64,000 nt of DNA, taken from NCBI RefSeq assembly GCF_009371975.2, contig NZ_VIKT02000010.1, positions 43,079 to 107,078 of the forward strand, read 5' to 3'. The stretch is from Microcella pacifica. Its GTDB lineage: Bacteria > Actinomycetota > Actinomycetes > Actinomycetales > Microbacteriaceae. Positions 26,587 to 37,709 of the stretch are shown here, in pieces. The position numbers and the translations under genes were made by a program. The notes under the pieces are model-generated. The model did not search any database and was not told where the DNA came from. It was given only the letters and a program-made list of their open reading frames with translations. The number at the start of each line of letters is the position of its first letter. Positions within the stretch are counted from its first letter, which is position 1.

Positions 26587-27789
26587 TCAGCGGCAGACCC
26601 GTCGGATGGTCCCCTCGATGACGTCGGTGAGGGCGACCACGGAGGCGGCGTCGGCCCACTCGAGGTCGGCGTGCGCTCCCCCGCCGTCGGCGCCGATGAC
26701 GACGCACGGAATGCCTGCCTCCTGCACGAGGCGCGCATCCGTCCAGAACGGCTCCCCCCGCAACCGCGCCGGGCGGCCGAGCACGCGCTCGACCGGCTCC
26801 GCCACCGTGGCGACGATCGCCGAGTCGGGCTCGACCGCAAAAGCCGCTCGCGCCACCTGACGGCGCGCCGCGCCGACCGCGCCGGGCACGTGCGCGACTG
26901 CGCTCGCGGCGAGGTCGTGCAGCTGCCGCTCGACAGCGTCGAGGTCGTCACCGGGGAGGGTGCGGCGCTCGACGGTGAGCACGCAGCGGTCGGCGACCGT
27001 GGCTTCATCGGTGCCACCGGAGATCGTGGAGACCCGCACGGTGCCGTGCCCGAGCAGCGGATGCGGCGGGGTGCTCTCGAGATCGGCCCGCAGCTGGTCG
27101 AGCCCGCGCAGGAACGCGCCTGCCGCGGCGATCGCGTCGACACCCTGCTCGGGCAGCGAGCCGTGGGCGGCGACCCCGGCGAACTCCACCGTGAACCACG
27201 CGAAGCCGCGGTGCGCGACGGTGAGCTCGAGCGCGGAGGGCTCGACGACGATGGCGGCATCCGGTCGCACGCCGATCGCGGCGAGGTGGGCGAGGGTCTC
27301 GACGGTGCCGGTGCTGCCGAACTCCTCGTCGGCGACGAGCGTGAGCACGGCATCCCCGCGCAGAGCGCCAGCGGCGAGGGCGCGCGCGGTGGCGACCATG
27401 ACGGCGGCGACGCCGCTCTTGGTATCGAAGGCGCCGCGGCCCACGACCCGCTCCGCGCCGTCGACCGTCTCGCGCGCGCCCGAGAACGGGTCGCCGTCGT
27501 AGCCGGCGACACCGACGGTATCGAGGTGGCCGTTGAGCAGGAGCGTCGCGCCCCCTCCGGTGCCGCGCGCGATCGCGACGAGAGAGGGATGCCCGGCTCG
27601 GGCTTCGAGGCGCGTCACCTCGAGACCGTGGTCGGTGAGCCACGCGGCGCACCAGTCGGCGATCGCCGACTCCCCCGCGCCCCCGGGCACGAGGTCGCTG
27701 TTGACGGAGTCGATCGCGATGAGCTGCGAGAGCACCTCGAGAGCGTCGAGCGCGGCGGGGTCGGCGGGCGTGTGGCTCACGCGAGCCAA
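26587..27789 (-). CDS. M20 family metallo-amidohydrolase (ArgE/DapE-like)
   Basis: Zinc amidohydrolase of 400 aa in the M20/ArgE-DapE-ACY1 family. The first metal site is LNGHLDTVGV (His, Asp); AFDTKSGVAAVMVA provides the bridging Asp region; the catalytic glutamates are in LVADEEFGSTG; the dimerisation lid and a terminal His-bearing segment follow. Such enzymes cleave N-acyl amino acids or peptides (for example acetylornithine). No arginine or lysine synthesis gene is adjacent (argG is 8 kb away), so the substrate is left open. It converges on the GT4 gene. Confidence 0.85.
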   Translation of the reverse strand: MARVSHTPADPAALDALEVLSQLIAIDSVNSDLVPGGAGESAIADWCAAWLTDHGLEVTRLEARAGHPSLVAIARGTGGGATLLLNGHLDTVGVAGYDGDPFSGARETVDGAERVVGRGAFDTKSGVAAVMVATARALAAGALRGDAVLTLVADEEFGSTGTVETLAHLAAIGVRPDAAIVVEPSALELTVAHRGFAWFTVEFAGVAAHGSLPEQGVDAIAAAGAFLRGLDQLRADLESTPPHPLLGHGTVRVSTISGGTDEATVADRCVLTVERRTLPGDDLDAVERQLHDLAASAVAHVPGAVGAARRQVARAAFAVEPDSAIVATVAEPVERVLGRPARLRGEPFWTDARLVQEAGIPCVVIGADGGGAHADLEWADAASVVALTDVIEGTIRRVCR

Positions 27790-27845
27790 GCGTAGACGGC
27801 GGGCCGCCCGAGCGGGCGCAGTGCGGCGCCCCTACTCTGGAGGGC

Positions 27846-28676
27846 ATGGCGAGACGGGCGGGCGGCGGGCGCGGAGCATCCCGTGCCGGAAGCATCGTGC
27901 GCGAGTTCATCGCGGGCGCCTCCCTCGTCTTCCGCGGCTTCGCGACGTGGCGGCGGCGGCCGGGTCTCATGCTGTTCGGCATGCTGCCTGCCGTCATCGC
28001 GGCCGCGATCATCGCCACCGTGCTCGTCCTGATGGGACTGAATGCGCAGGATCTGTCGGCGGTGCTCACGGGCTTCGCCGAGGAGTGGGACGCCGGGTGG
28101 CGCGACGCCTTGCGCGCAGTCGTGGCGATCCTGCTCGTGGCGGGCGTCATCATCGCCGCCGTCTACACGTTCACCGCTCTCACGCTGCTCATCGGCGACC
28201 CCTTCTACGAGCGCGTGTGGCGCCGCACCGAGCAGGACCTCGGTGGCTTCGCGCCGACGCCGCTGACGTTCTGGAGGTCGTTCGGCGGGGGCATCCTGCT
28301 CGTGCTGCGTGCGATCAGCTACGGCCTCCTGACGTTCCTCGCCGGCCTCCTGCCGATCATGGGCGCGGTCACGGGTCCCGTGACGGGCGTGCTGCTGGGC
28401 GGCCACCTCATCCAGCGCGAGCTCACGACGCGGCCGCTCGAGGCGCGCGGCATCGACGGTGCGGCGCGCGCTCGACTCATCCGCGGCTCGCGGGCGCGCG
28501 CGCTCGGCTTCGGCGTCGCGACCCAGCTGCTCTACCTCGTGCCCGGCGGTGCGATCGTCGTCATGCCCGCCGCGGTCGTCGGGGCGACACTGCTCGCGCG
28601 CGACGCGCTCGCTCGTGCGGAGCTCGCGGGCGCGCCAGCCGCTGACGCCGACCCACCCGCCGAGCCTGCGCCCTAG
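27846..28676 (+). CDS. EI24 domain membrane protein
   Basis: Integral membrane protein of 276 aa of the EI24/CysZ-like family. A basic N-terminus precedes FIAGASLVFRGFATWRRRPGL, then long hydrophobic segments around LMLFGMLPAVIAAAIIATVL and AVVAILLVAGVIIAAVYTF, a polar LLIGDPFYERVWRRTEQDL segment, and two or three more helices. Family members are variously linked to sulfate uptake in proteobacteria, but function in actinobacteria is not known. Its TAG stop overlaps the convergent flotillin stop within the palindrome CTAG at 28673-28676. Confidence 0.85.
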   Translation: MARRAGGGRGASRAGSIVREFIAGASLVFRGFATWRRRPGLMLFGMLPAVIAAAIIATVLVLMGLNAQDLSAVLTGFAEEWDAGWRDALRAVVAILLVAGVIIAAVYTFTALTLLIGDPFYERVWRRTEQDLGGFAPTPLTFWRSFGGGILLVLRAISYGLLTFLAGLLPIMGAVTGPVTGVLLGGHLIQRELTTRPLEARGIDGAARARLIRGSRARALGFGVATQLLYLVPGGAIVVMPAAVVGATLLARDALARAELAGAPAADADPPAEPAP

Positions 28677-30202
28677 CTCTTCGCTCCGGGGCGCTTCGCC
28701 CCGGAGGCCGCGCCCTTCGCGACCGCAGCACCCGTCGCCTCGCCGACGACCTTGCCGTTGATGAGCTCGCCGATGTCGATGCCGACGAGATCCTTAATGA
28801 TCTTCGTCGAGGTCGCGAGCTGGCCGGCGACGTTGTCTCCGAGCTGGTTGGTGCCCGTGCCGTCGGAGGAGATGACCGTCATCTGCGAGATGGCGCTCAG
28901 CGGCTCGGCGGCGGCGCGCACGATCTCGGGCAGCTGGTCGATGACGCGCTGCTTGAGCAGCGCCTCGGCGCGCTCGGCGAGGGCCTCGGCCTGCGCGCGC
29001 GTCGAGTCGGCCTCGGCGGTTCCCTTGACGCGGATGGCCGAGGCCTCGGCCTCACCCTCGGCGGCGAGTGCTTCGGCGGCGGCGATGCGGCGCGCCCGCT
29101 CGGCGATGCCCTCCGCCTCGACGGCCTCGGCGGCGCTGCGGCGGCGGTTGCGCTCGGCGAGACCCTCGGCCTCGATGGCTTCGGCGGAGGCTTTGCGGGC
29201 GTCCCTCTCGGCGTTCGCGTTGGCGACGGAGGCGAGGGCGGCCGCGTCGGCGCGCTTCTCGACGGCGTAGGCCTCGGCGTCGGCGACGGCGCGCACTTCG
29301 GCGTCGAGCTCCTGCTTGCGCAGACCAACGCGCTTCTGGGCGGTGACCTCCTGCTGGCTCACGACCTCCTGCTGCGCGATCGCCTCGGCGAGCGGTGCCG
29401 CTGCGGCGGCTTCGGCCCGCGCCTTGTCGGTCTCCTTCTGAATCTCGGCGTTGCGCAGGTCGAGGGCCCGTTGGCTCTCGGCGATCTTCTGCGCGGCCGA
29501 GATGCGCGCCTCCTCAGAGGCCTGCTGGGCCTGCGCTTCGGCGATCTCGGCGACCTGCTTGACGCGCGCCGCCTCGGCGCGGCCGAGGTCGCGGATGTAG
29601 TTGTTGTCGTCGTCGATCTCCTTGATCTGCAGCGTGTCGATCTGCAGCCCCTGGATGTCGAGGGCCTCGCGCACCGCCTCCAGCACCTGCTCCTGCAGGG
29701 CCGAGCGGTTGGTGATGATCTCGGTCACGGTGAGCTGGCCGACGATCGAGCGCACCGAGCCGCTCAGCACCTCTTCGGTGGAGGATTCGATCTGGTCCTG
29801 CTGGTTGAGGAAGCGCTGCGCGGCGGCGCGCACCATGGGCTCGGAGCCGCCGACCTTGACGACGGCGACAGCGTTGACGCGAATGGTAATGGCGTCGCGC
29901 GTCTGCGCGGTCGCCTGCACGTTGAGCTGGCGCGAGCGCAGGCTGAGCTTGAAGTAGGCCTCGACGATCGGCTTGACGAAGACCCGCGAGCCGAAGACGA
30001 CCTTCTGGCCGACGTTCTCCTTCTCGTGGTTCTGCTCGCGCTCCTTCGGGGTGCGCTGGCGCGAGGTGACGATGATCGCCTCGTCGGGCTTCGCCACCTT
30101 GATGGAGCGGAGGATCACGACGATCACGATGAGGACGAGCAGAGCGAGCACGCCGATGATCACCCAGAGAGTGATGTCGCCGCTGAAGGAGTCGAGGGTC
30201 AT
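28673..30202 (-). CDS. floA: Flotillin/SPFH domain protein
   Basis: Membrane-anchored flotillin of 509 aa. An N-terminal hydrophobic segment (WVIIGVLALLVLIVIVVIL, about 12-30) anchors it; the SPFH/PHB domain (PDEAIIVTSRQ to about residue 200) follows; then a long coiled-coil region rich in Ala-Glu repeats (about 215-420) and a C-terminal Ala/Lys tail. Flotillins organise functional membrane microdomains. No NfeD gene is adjacent, unlike many bacterial loci; the symbol is therefore indicative only. ATG 30202 is the chosen start because the upstream open frame lacks family sequence. It lies 43 bases downstream of rlmN on the same strand. Confidence 0.86.
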   Translation of the reverse strand: MTLDSFSGDITLWVIIGVLALLVLIVIVVILRSIKVAKPDEAIIVTSRQRTPKEREQNHEKENVGQKVVFGSRVFVKPIVEAYFKLSLRSRQLNVQATAQTRDAITIRVNAVAVVKVGGSEPMVRAAAQRFLNQQDQIESSTEEVLSGSVRSIVGQLTVTEIITNRSALQEQVLEAVREALDIQGLQIDTLQIKEIDDDNNYIRDLGRAEAARVKQVAEIAEAQAQQASEEARISAAQKIAESQRALDLRNAEIQKETDKARAEAAAAAPLAEAIAQQEVVSQQEVTAQKRVGLRKQELDAEVRAVADAEAYAVEKRADAAALASVANANAERDARKASAEAIEAEGLAERNRRRSAAEAVEAEGIAERARRIAAAEALAAEGEAEASAIRVKGTAEADSTRAQAEALAERAEALLKQRVIDQLPEIVRAAAEPLSAISQMTVISSDGTGTNQLGDNVAGQLATSTKIIKDLVGIDIGELINGKVVGEATGAAVAKGAASGAKRPGAKS

Positions 30203-30245
30203 AGTCGACAGTATGTCGGAACCAGCGGCCCCCGAGGTGAACAGT

Positions 30246-31469
30246 TCAGGCGTCGGTCGCGGCGAGCTGCCCGCAGGCCCCGTCGATCTCCTTGCCGCGG
30301 GTGTCGCGCAGAGTCGTGGGGATGCCGGCGTCGTCGATGCGGCGCACGAACTCGCGCATGACGGCGGGCTCCGAGCTCGTCCAGATGGAGCCGGGCGTCG
30401 GGTTGAGCGGGATGGGGTTGACGTGCACCCAGCCGCGCCCGCGCTCATTGAGCTTCTCGGCGAGCAGGTCGGCGCGCCACGCGTGGTCGTTCATGTCTTT
30501 GATGAGCGCGTACTCGATCGACACCCGCCGACCGGTTTTCTCGAAGTACTCACGCGCGGCGTCGAGCGCCTCGTCGACCTTCCAGCGCGAGTTGACGGGG
30601 ATCAGCTCGTCGCGCAGCGTGTCGTCGGGCGCGTGCAGGGAGAGCGCGAACGTCACGGGCAGGCCTTCGTCGGCGAGCTTGCGAATGGCGGGCACGAGAC
30701 CGACGGTGCTGATGGTGACGTTGCGGGCGGACATCCCGAGCCCTGTGGGCTGCGGGGCGACCATCGTGCGCACCGCGCTCATGAGGCGGTTGTAGTTGGC
30801 GAGCGGCTCGCCCATGCCCATGAAGACGATGTTGCTGACGCGCTCGGGCGTCGTCTCGCCGCGCTTCTTGCCGCCGAGCTCCCCCGAAGCGATCGCCGCG
30901 TTGGCGCGCACCACCTGGTCGACGATCTCGGCCGCCGACATGTTGCGCGTGAGCCCCGCCTGACCGGTCGCGCAGAACGGGCAGTTCATGCCGCAGCCGG
31001 CCTGGCTCGACACGCACAGCGTGATGCGGCCCGGGTAGCGCATGAGCACGCTCTCGACGAGCGCGCCGTCGTGCAGCTTCCACAGGAACTTGATGGTGTC
31101 GCCGTTGTCGGTGCGCAGGCGGCGCACCTCCGTCAGGAGCGGGGGCAGGATGCCCGCCACGAGCTCCTCACGGCCTGCGGCCGGCAGATCGGTCATCCGC
31201 TCGGGGTCGGAAGTGTGGTGCGTGAAGTAGTGGGTCGACAGTTGCTTCGCGCGGAACTTCGGCAGACCGAGGTCGACAACGGCTTTCTCGCGCTCGGCGA
31301 CGCTCAGGTCGGCGAGGTGCACGGGCGGCTTGCCGCGCTTCGGCTCGGCGAACTGCAGGGCCGGGCGGCCGTCGGGGCCGAGCTTCTGCTGCCAGCCCTC
31401 CGCCTTCGGGCGAATCTGCGGTCGCTCGACCGCTGCGCCGTTGTTGCCGATACCGCGTGCAGAAGCCAT
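30246..31469 (-). CDS. rlmN: Dual-specificity rRNA/tRNA adenine-C2 methyltransferase RlmN
   Basis: Radical SAM methyltransferase of 407 aa that methylates C2 of A2503 in 23S rRNA and A37 of some tRNAs. The 4Fe-4S motif CGMNCPFC (C-x3-C-x2-C) is present, with CVSSQAG just before it and [13 protein letters not shown] after. It also has [12 protein letters not shown] and the C-terminal GACGQL that supplies the methyl-carrying cysteine. The ATG at 31469 gives a protein of normal actinobacterial length with its usual charged N-terminal extension. Stop is close to the flotillin start region. Confidence 0.95.
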   Translation of the reverse strand: MASARGIGNNGAAVERPQIRPKAEGWQQKLGPDGRPALQFAEPKRGKPPVHLADLSVAEREKAVVDLGLPKFRAKQLSTHYFTHHTSDPERMTDLPAAGREELVAGILPPLLTEVRRLRTDNGDTIKFLWKLHDGALVESVLMRYPGRITLCVSSQAGCGMNCPFCATGQAGLTRNMSAAEIVDQVVRANAAIASGELGGKKRGETTPERVSNIVFMGMGEPLANYNRLMSAVRTMVAPQPTGLGMSARNVTISTVGLVPAIRKLADEGLPVTFALSLHAPDDTLRDELIPVNSRWKVDEALDAAREYFEKTGRRVSIEYALIKDMNDHAWRADLLAEKLNERGRGWVHVNPIPLNPTPGSIWTSSEPAVMREFVRRIDDAGIPTTLRDTRGKEIDGACGQLAATDA

Positions 31470-31547
31470 GCCTTCAGGGTACGGGGCGCCACCGCGTGGC
31501 CGATGCATGCGCTCCTGGCTGCTCTCTAGGACCTAGAGGACTCCATA

Positions 31548-31568
31548 ATAAGTCCTGCCCTGATAATG
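31548..31568. promoter_or_regulatory. ATAAGTC-type motif at the 3' end of the satD operon
   Basis: ATAAGTC at 31548 is followed by a spacer and TGATAATG; 16 of 21 bases match the block at 32999-33019 upstream of the satD-like gene. It lies 10 bases outside the stop of the membrane protein gene, between that gene and rlmN. Such symmetrical placement suggests a binding site for one protein, possibly the SatD HTH. Not proved. Confidence 0.4.
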
Positions 31569-31583
31569 CGAGACATATCAGGC
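31559..31583. repeat. Inverted repeat over the operon's last stop codon
   Basis: The arms CCTGATA (31559-31565) and TATCAGG (31576-31582) enclose a 10-base loop and cover the TGA stop of the membrane protein gene (31578-31580). A hairpin here could be a weak terminator or part of the regulatory element overlapping it. No T-tract follows on either strand. Confidence 0.4.
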
Positions 31584-32357
31584 GTTCTGCGCGGCGACGA
31601 TGAGCAGGAAGCCAAGCCCCGCGAGCCCCCAGCTCGTGAGACTGCCGATGAGGAACTCCTCGGCTTTGGAGCCCGTGCCGCGGTCGGCCGAGATCTCGGG
31701 GAACCGCACGATGCCCTTGGCCGCGAGCAGGGCGGCGATGAGGGTCGGGGCGCCCGCGAGCGCGAGGAGGACGATGAGCAGCCGCTCGAGCGGGCCGATG
31801 ATGCGGCCGCCGAGCAGGGGGCTCGGCGCCGACTCGGCGGGTGCCGCCGTGCGCGGCTCGATGCTGCCGATCGTGCGGCTGCCGAGGCGCAGCCGCCAGC
31901 CGGAGGCCGCGGCCGGCGCACCGGCGCCTCCTCCGCGAGCGGCGGCGAGGATGGCGCGCGTCACGAGGTTCGCGGTCGTCACGAGCGAGACGGCGACGGC
32001 GAGAATCACGAGCGCAACGGTGGAGTCGAGGTCGAAGGCCGCCCAGCCGTCGAGCGGCCCGTTCGGCAGGCTCGGCCACGGGCCGGCCCAGGCACCGAGA
32101 GCGACGGCGGCGAGCAGCACCGCGACCGGCCACCACGGGGCACGGGCGTCGTCGTCGATGCGGAGGGCGAGCATCCAGACGATCGCGACGAGCGCCGCGG
32201 CGACGACGAGGGCGACCGGCAGACCGAGCGCGAGCCCGGGAGCGACGATGAGGCCGACCGCGACGAGCGCACCGACCACGGCGTGCGCGCTGCCCGGAAC
32301 GCGGCGGCGCGCGATATCGCCGACCCCGACCCCGAGCAGCAGCAGTGCGGCGATCAC
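31578..32357 (-). CDS. SatD-linked integral membrane protein, unknown function
   Basis: Membrane protein of 259 aa with about six or seven hydrophobic helices (for example IAALLLLGVGVGDIARRR at the start and LLIVLLALAGAPTLIAALLA near the end). An Arg/Ala/Gly-rich loop (LGSRTIGSIEPRTAAPAE) sits between helices 4 and 5. The GTG at 32357 overlaps the satD-like stop by 4 bases (GTGA), so the pair is co-translated. In other bacteria SatD genes also precede a membrane protein gene. No transporter motif is recognised; the pairing predicts a regulator-membrane protein unit. Confidence 0.75.
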   Translation of the reverse strand: MIAALLLLGVGVGDIARRRVPGSAHAVVGALVAVGLIVAPGLALGLPVALVVAAALVAIVWMLALRIDDDARAPWWPVAVLLAAVALGAWAGPWPSLPNGPLDGWAAFDLDSTVALVILAVAVSLVTTANLVTRAILAAARGGGAGAPAAASGWRLRLGSRTIGSIEPRTAAPAESAPSPLLGGRIIGPLERLLIVLLALAGAPTLIAALLAAKGIVRFPEISADRGTGSKAEEFLIGSLTSWGLAGLGFLLIVAAQNA

Positions 32358-32995
32358 GCGGGCACCTCTGCGAGGGCGCGATCGGCGGCGACGAGCGCGG
32401 CTGCGCCCGAGCGCCGGAGGTTCTGCGACACGGCCGATTGGCTGATGCGCTCGCGCGCGGCGAGCTCGCTCTGCGTCGCGCCGCTCAGCGTGCCCGCCGC
32501 CAGGCGACGTGCGCGAGGAGACATGGTGTCGATGAGGTGGTCGCGCAGCAGCAGGTGCGCGTTGAGAGCGCCGACCTGCGCCGCGTCGGCAGGGTCGCCC
32601 ACGAGCCAGCTGCGGGCGTACGGTGCCGCGCGCTCCTGGTCGCGCTCCACCTTCTCGAGGGCCTCCCGTGCGCGCCACCAGGCCGAGCCGTCGTAGATGG
32701 GCCCGCGATCACCCTCGCCGACCTCGCGCATGTCGCCCTCCCCCAGGCCGAACCGGCAGTCGACCTCGATCGGCAGCGCGAGCCGCACGAGCGCGGTCGC
32801 GCGCGCGGCGTCGGCGGCCGTCGCGAAGACGGCCTGGAACTCGTCGCCGACCGTGGCCCACAGCGGCACCGCGACGGGAATGTCGCGGGCAGCGGCCTGA
32901 AAGGCGTCGAGGATGGCGGACTGCGCGTGCGCGCGGTCCGCGAGCGCACGCGAGTCGACGATGTCGACGAGCAGCGCCACGCGAGTCTCGGCCAT
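32354..32995 (-). CDS. SatD family regulator
   Basis: SatD-family protein of 213 aa. The N-terminal domain starts RVALLVDIVDSRALADR and has ATVGDEFQAVFATAADA, reminiscent of a nucleotide cyclase-like fold; the C-terminus is an HTH of the SatD type (GATQSELAARERISQSAVSQNLRRSG, quoted here in two parts: SELAARERISQSA and VSQNLRRSG). The ATG at 32995 is preceded by TAGACT, placed for a leaderless transcript, and by ATAAGTC motifs. It probably senses stress or a ligand and controls its own operon, including the membrane protein at 31578. The family role is poorly understood. Confidence 0.82.
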   Translation of the reverse strand: MAETRVALLVDIVDSRALADRAHAQSAILDAFQAAARDIPVAVPLWATVGDEFQAVFATAADAARATALVRLALPIEVDCRFGLGEGDMREVGEGDRGPIYDGSAWWRAREALEKVERDQERAAPYARSWLVGDPADAAQVGALNAHLLLRDHLIDTMSPRARRLAAGTLSGATQSELAARERISQSAVSQNLRRSGAAALVAADRALAEVPA

Positions 32996-32998
32996 GTC

Positions 32999-33034
32999 AT
33001 AAGTCTAGCAGTGATATTGGCCTAAATATAAGTC
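32999..33034. promoter_or_regulatory. Putative satD promoter with repeated ATAAGTC motif
   Basis: ATAAGTC occurs at 32999-33005 and again at 33028-33034 (29 bases apart). Read on the minus strand, TAGACT at 33007-33002 is positioned as a -10 element for transcription starting at the satD ATG. The motif overlaps this -10, as expected for an autorepressor site. The block 32999-33019 resembles the one at 31548. Confidence 0.45.
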
Positions 33035-33076
33035 GTTCCGCGCGGGCGTGGGTGGGCACCGCGTACCGTTAGGGGT

Positions 33077-34822
33077 ATGACGCCTCCAGAGAACTCCGCC
33101 ACGACCGAGGCCGATTCCGCCCCGACCACCGTTCCCTTCACCGAGCTCGGCCTCAGCGACGCCGTGCTCGCCGCGCTGCGCGACGTGGGGTACGAGCATC
33201 CCAGTGCCATTCAGGCGGCGACCATTCCGCCGCTGCTCGCCGGTCGCGACGTCGTCGGCCTCGCCCAGACCGGAACCGGCAAGACCGCCGCCTTCGCCCT
33301 GCCGATCCTCTCGCGCCTGGACATGGCGCAGAAGACGCCGCAGGCCCTCGTGCTCGCCCCCACGCGCGAGCTCGCGCTGCAGGTCTGCGAGGCGTTCGAG
33401 AAGTACGCAGCCCACCTGCCCGGCGTGCACGTGCTGCCCGTCTACGGCGGGCAGGGGTACGGCGTGCAGCTCTCGGCCCTGCGCCGCGGCGTGCACATCG
33501 TCGTCGGCACGCCCGGCCGCATCATGGACCACCTCGACAAGGGCACGCTCGACCTCACGGCCCTCAAGTACCTCGTGCTCGACGAGGCCGACGAGATGCT
33601 CAAGATGGGCTTCGCGGAAGACGTCGAGACGATCCTCGCCGACACGCCCGACGACAAGCAGGTCGCGCTCTTCTCGGCGACGATGCCCGCCGCGATCCGC
33701 CGCATCTCGCAGCAGCACCTGAACAACCCGCAAGAGATCACCGTCAAGACGAAGACGACGACCTCGGCCAACACGAGCCAGCGCTACCTCGTGGTCTCCT
33801 ACCAGCAGAAGGTCGACGCCCTCACGCGCATCCTCGAGGTCGAGAACTTCGAGGGCATGATCATCTTCGTCCGCACCAAGAACGAGACCGAGACGCTCGC
33901 CGAGAAGCTGCGCGCTCGCGGCTACTCGGCCCAGGCGATCAACGGCGACGTGCAGCAGGTGCAGCGTGAGCGCACGGTCGAGCAGCTCAAGTCGGGCACC
34001 CTCGACATCCTCGTCGCCACCGACGTCGCGGCGCGCGGCCTCGACGTCGAGCGCATCAGCCATGTCGTCAACTTCGACATTCCCACCGACACGGAGTCGT
34101 ACGTGCACCGCATCGGCCGCACGGGTCGCGCGGGCCGCAGCGGCGCCGCGATCAGCTTCGTGACCCCGCGCGAGCGCCGGCTGCTCGACGCGATCGAGCG
34201 TGCGACGCGGCAGCCGCTCACGCAGATGCAGCTGCCGACCGTCGACGACGTCAACGCCACGCGCCTCGCCCGCTTCGACGAGGCCATCAGCGAGGCGCTC
34301 ACGAACGGCGAGCTCATGAGCGTCTTCCGCGACATCATCGGCCACTACGTCGAGCACCACGACGTGCCGGAGGCCGACGTGGCCGCCGCGCTCGCGGTCG
34401 TCGCCCAGGGCGGCACCTCCCTGCTGCTCACAGAGGACGACATGCGCCCGCCCCGCATGGAGCGTGACGATCGGGATGCCCGGGGCGCCACCCGCACGGA
34501 TCGCGCCGAGCGCGGCGAGCGACCGCCGCGCCGCGGCAACGGCCCCGCGCTCGCCCCCTACCGCATCGAGGTCGGCCGACGCCACCGGGTGGAGCCGCGC
34601 CAGATCGTCGGAGCGCTCGCCAACGAGGGCGGCCTCAGCCGCGAAGACTTCGGCGCGATCGACATCAAGCTCGACTTCTCCGTCGTCGAGCTGCCGGCGT
34701 CGATGCCGCCCGCCACGCTCAAGAAGCTCGAGGCGACGCGCATCAGCGGCCGCCTCATCGAGCTCAAGCCCGACCGCGGGCCCCGGAAGCCGCGCACCAA
34801 GCGCCCCGCGCGCACGGACTGA
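33077..34822 (+). CDS. deaD: DEAD-box ATP-dependent RNA helicase
   Basis: RNA helicase of 581 aa. The Q motif region FTELGLSDAVLAAL, Walker A AQTGTGKTAAF, PTRELALQ, the DEAD box in VLDEADEML, SAT in LFSATMPAAI, and HRIGRTGRAGR of domain 2 are all present. The C-terminal part has an RGD/Arg-rich stretch and a DbpA-like RNA-binding fold (RIEVGRRHRVEPRQIVGALA). This makes it a DeaD/CsdA-type helicase that remodels structured RNA, for example in ribosome assembly or at low temperature. It is divergent from satD. Confidence 0.94.
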   Translation: MTPPENSATTEADSAPTTVPFTELGLSDAVLAALRDVGYEHPSAIQAATIPPLLAGRDVVGLAQTGTGKTAAFALPILSRLDMAQKTPQALVLAPTRELALQVCEAFEKYAAHLPGVHVLPVYGGQGYGVQLSALRRGVHIVVGTPGRIMDHLDKGTLDLTALKYLVLDEADEMLKMGFAEDVETILADTPDDKQVALFSATMPAAIRRISQQHLNNPQEITVKTKTTTSANTSQRYLVVSYQQKVDALTRILEVENFEGMIIFVRTKNETETLAEKLRARGYSAQAINGDVQQVQRERTVEQLKSGTLDILVATDVAARGLDVERISHVVNFDIPTDTESYVHRIGRTGRAGRSGAAISFVTPRERRLLDAIERATRQPLTQMQLPTVDDVNATRLARFDEAISEALTNGELMSVFRDIIGHYVEHHDVPEADVAAALAVVAQGGTSLLLTEDDMRPPRMERDDRDARGATRTDRAERGERPPRRGNGPALAPYRIEVGRRHRVEPRQIVGALANEGGLSREDFGAIDIKLDFSVVELPASMPPATLKKLEATRISGRLIELKPDRGPRKPRTKRPARTD

Positions 34823-34845
34823 CGCCTACGGGAAGACACCCCGTC

Positions 34846-34877
34846 TGAGGCACAGCCGAATGCCCGATTCGGCCTCA
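34846..34877 (+). terminator. Possible weak terminator after helicase gene
   Basis: CCGAAT-GCCCG-ATTCGG forms a 6-bp stem at 34856-34872, with flanking TGAGG and CCTCA that could extend it around a bulge. It lies 24-55 bases after the helicase stop. No T-tract follows, so terminator function is only suggested. Confidence 0.35.
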
Positions 34878-34926
34878 CGACGCGGCTGCGCCGTACTCTG
34901 TCGCACACGCGCCGTCAAGTCCCTTC

Positions 34927-34945
34927 TACCCCCTTTCGGGGGGTA
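34927..34945. promoter_or_regulatory. CsoR-like inverted repeat upstream of small gene
   Basis: TACCCCC-TTTCG-GGGGGTA is a perfect 7-bp inverted repeat 69 bases before the start of the 81-residue gene. It has the form of CsoR/RcnR-family (DUF156) copper or nickel-sensor operators (TACCC-n-GGGTA), but no such regulator is in the window, so the link is an inference. A structural role in the 5' UTR is the alternative. Confidence 0.35.
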
Positions 34946-35013
34946 CTACAGTGTGGGCACATCGTTCCCACCGCGCGACAGGTGGGCGCCGCGCAGAAGC
35001 AGGGGGAAACGCC

Positions 35014-35259
35014 ATGACAACCATCACCGACAAGCGCGAGTCGACGACGACCGCGCGCACGCCGCTCGTCCAGTGGAAGGTTGTGCCGCACTCTCCGGCG
35101 CTCGTCCTCATCGGATACTGCGGCGAGGAGCCGTCCGCGATCATCGAGCGCGACAACGGTCAGCGCTATCGACTCGTCAGCTGCCGCGGAGCCGAACTGG
35201 GGTCTTTCGAGACCATCAGCGACGCCCAGGCCTCCTTCGAGGAGAGTCTGCGCAGCTGA
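35014..35259 (+). CDS. Small conserved-looking hypothetical protein
   Basis: Protein of 81 aa, not recognised. It starts at an ATG behind GGGGGAAA and contains VQWKVVPHSPALVLIGYCGEE, IIERDNGQRYRLVSC and GSFETISDAQASFEES: probably a small alpha/beta domain with two cysteines. There is no signal peptide or membrane helix. The G/C-rich inverted repeat upstream suggests specific regulation. It stands alone between the DEAD-box helicase and argG (convergent with argG). Confidence 0.65.
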   Translation: MTTITDKRESTTTARTPLVQWKVVPHSPALVLIGYCGEEPSAIIERDNGQRYRLVSCRGAELGSFETISDAQASFEESLRS

Positions 35260-35317
35260 CGCATCCGGCGGCCGCGTCGAGAGGGGGCTCACGGCGCGGC
35301 CGCCACTCCTCGTCTAC

Positions 35318-37709
<2,392 letters not shown>

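Noticed and set aside
25137..27512. Long minus-strand open frame over the GT4 and M20 genes
   Set aside because: It changes character along its length, covers both strands' real genes and has no family features.
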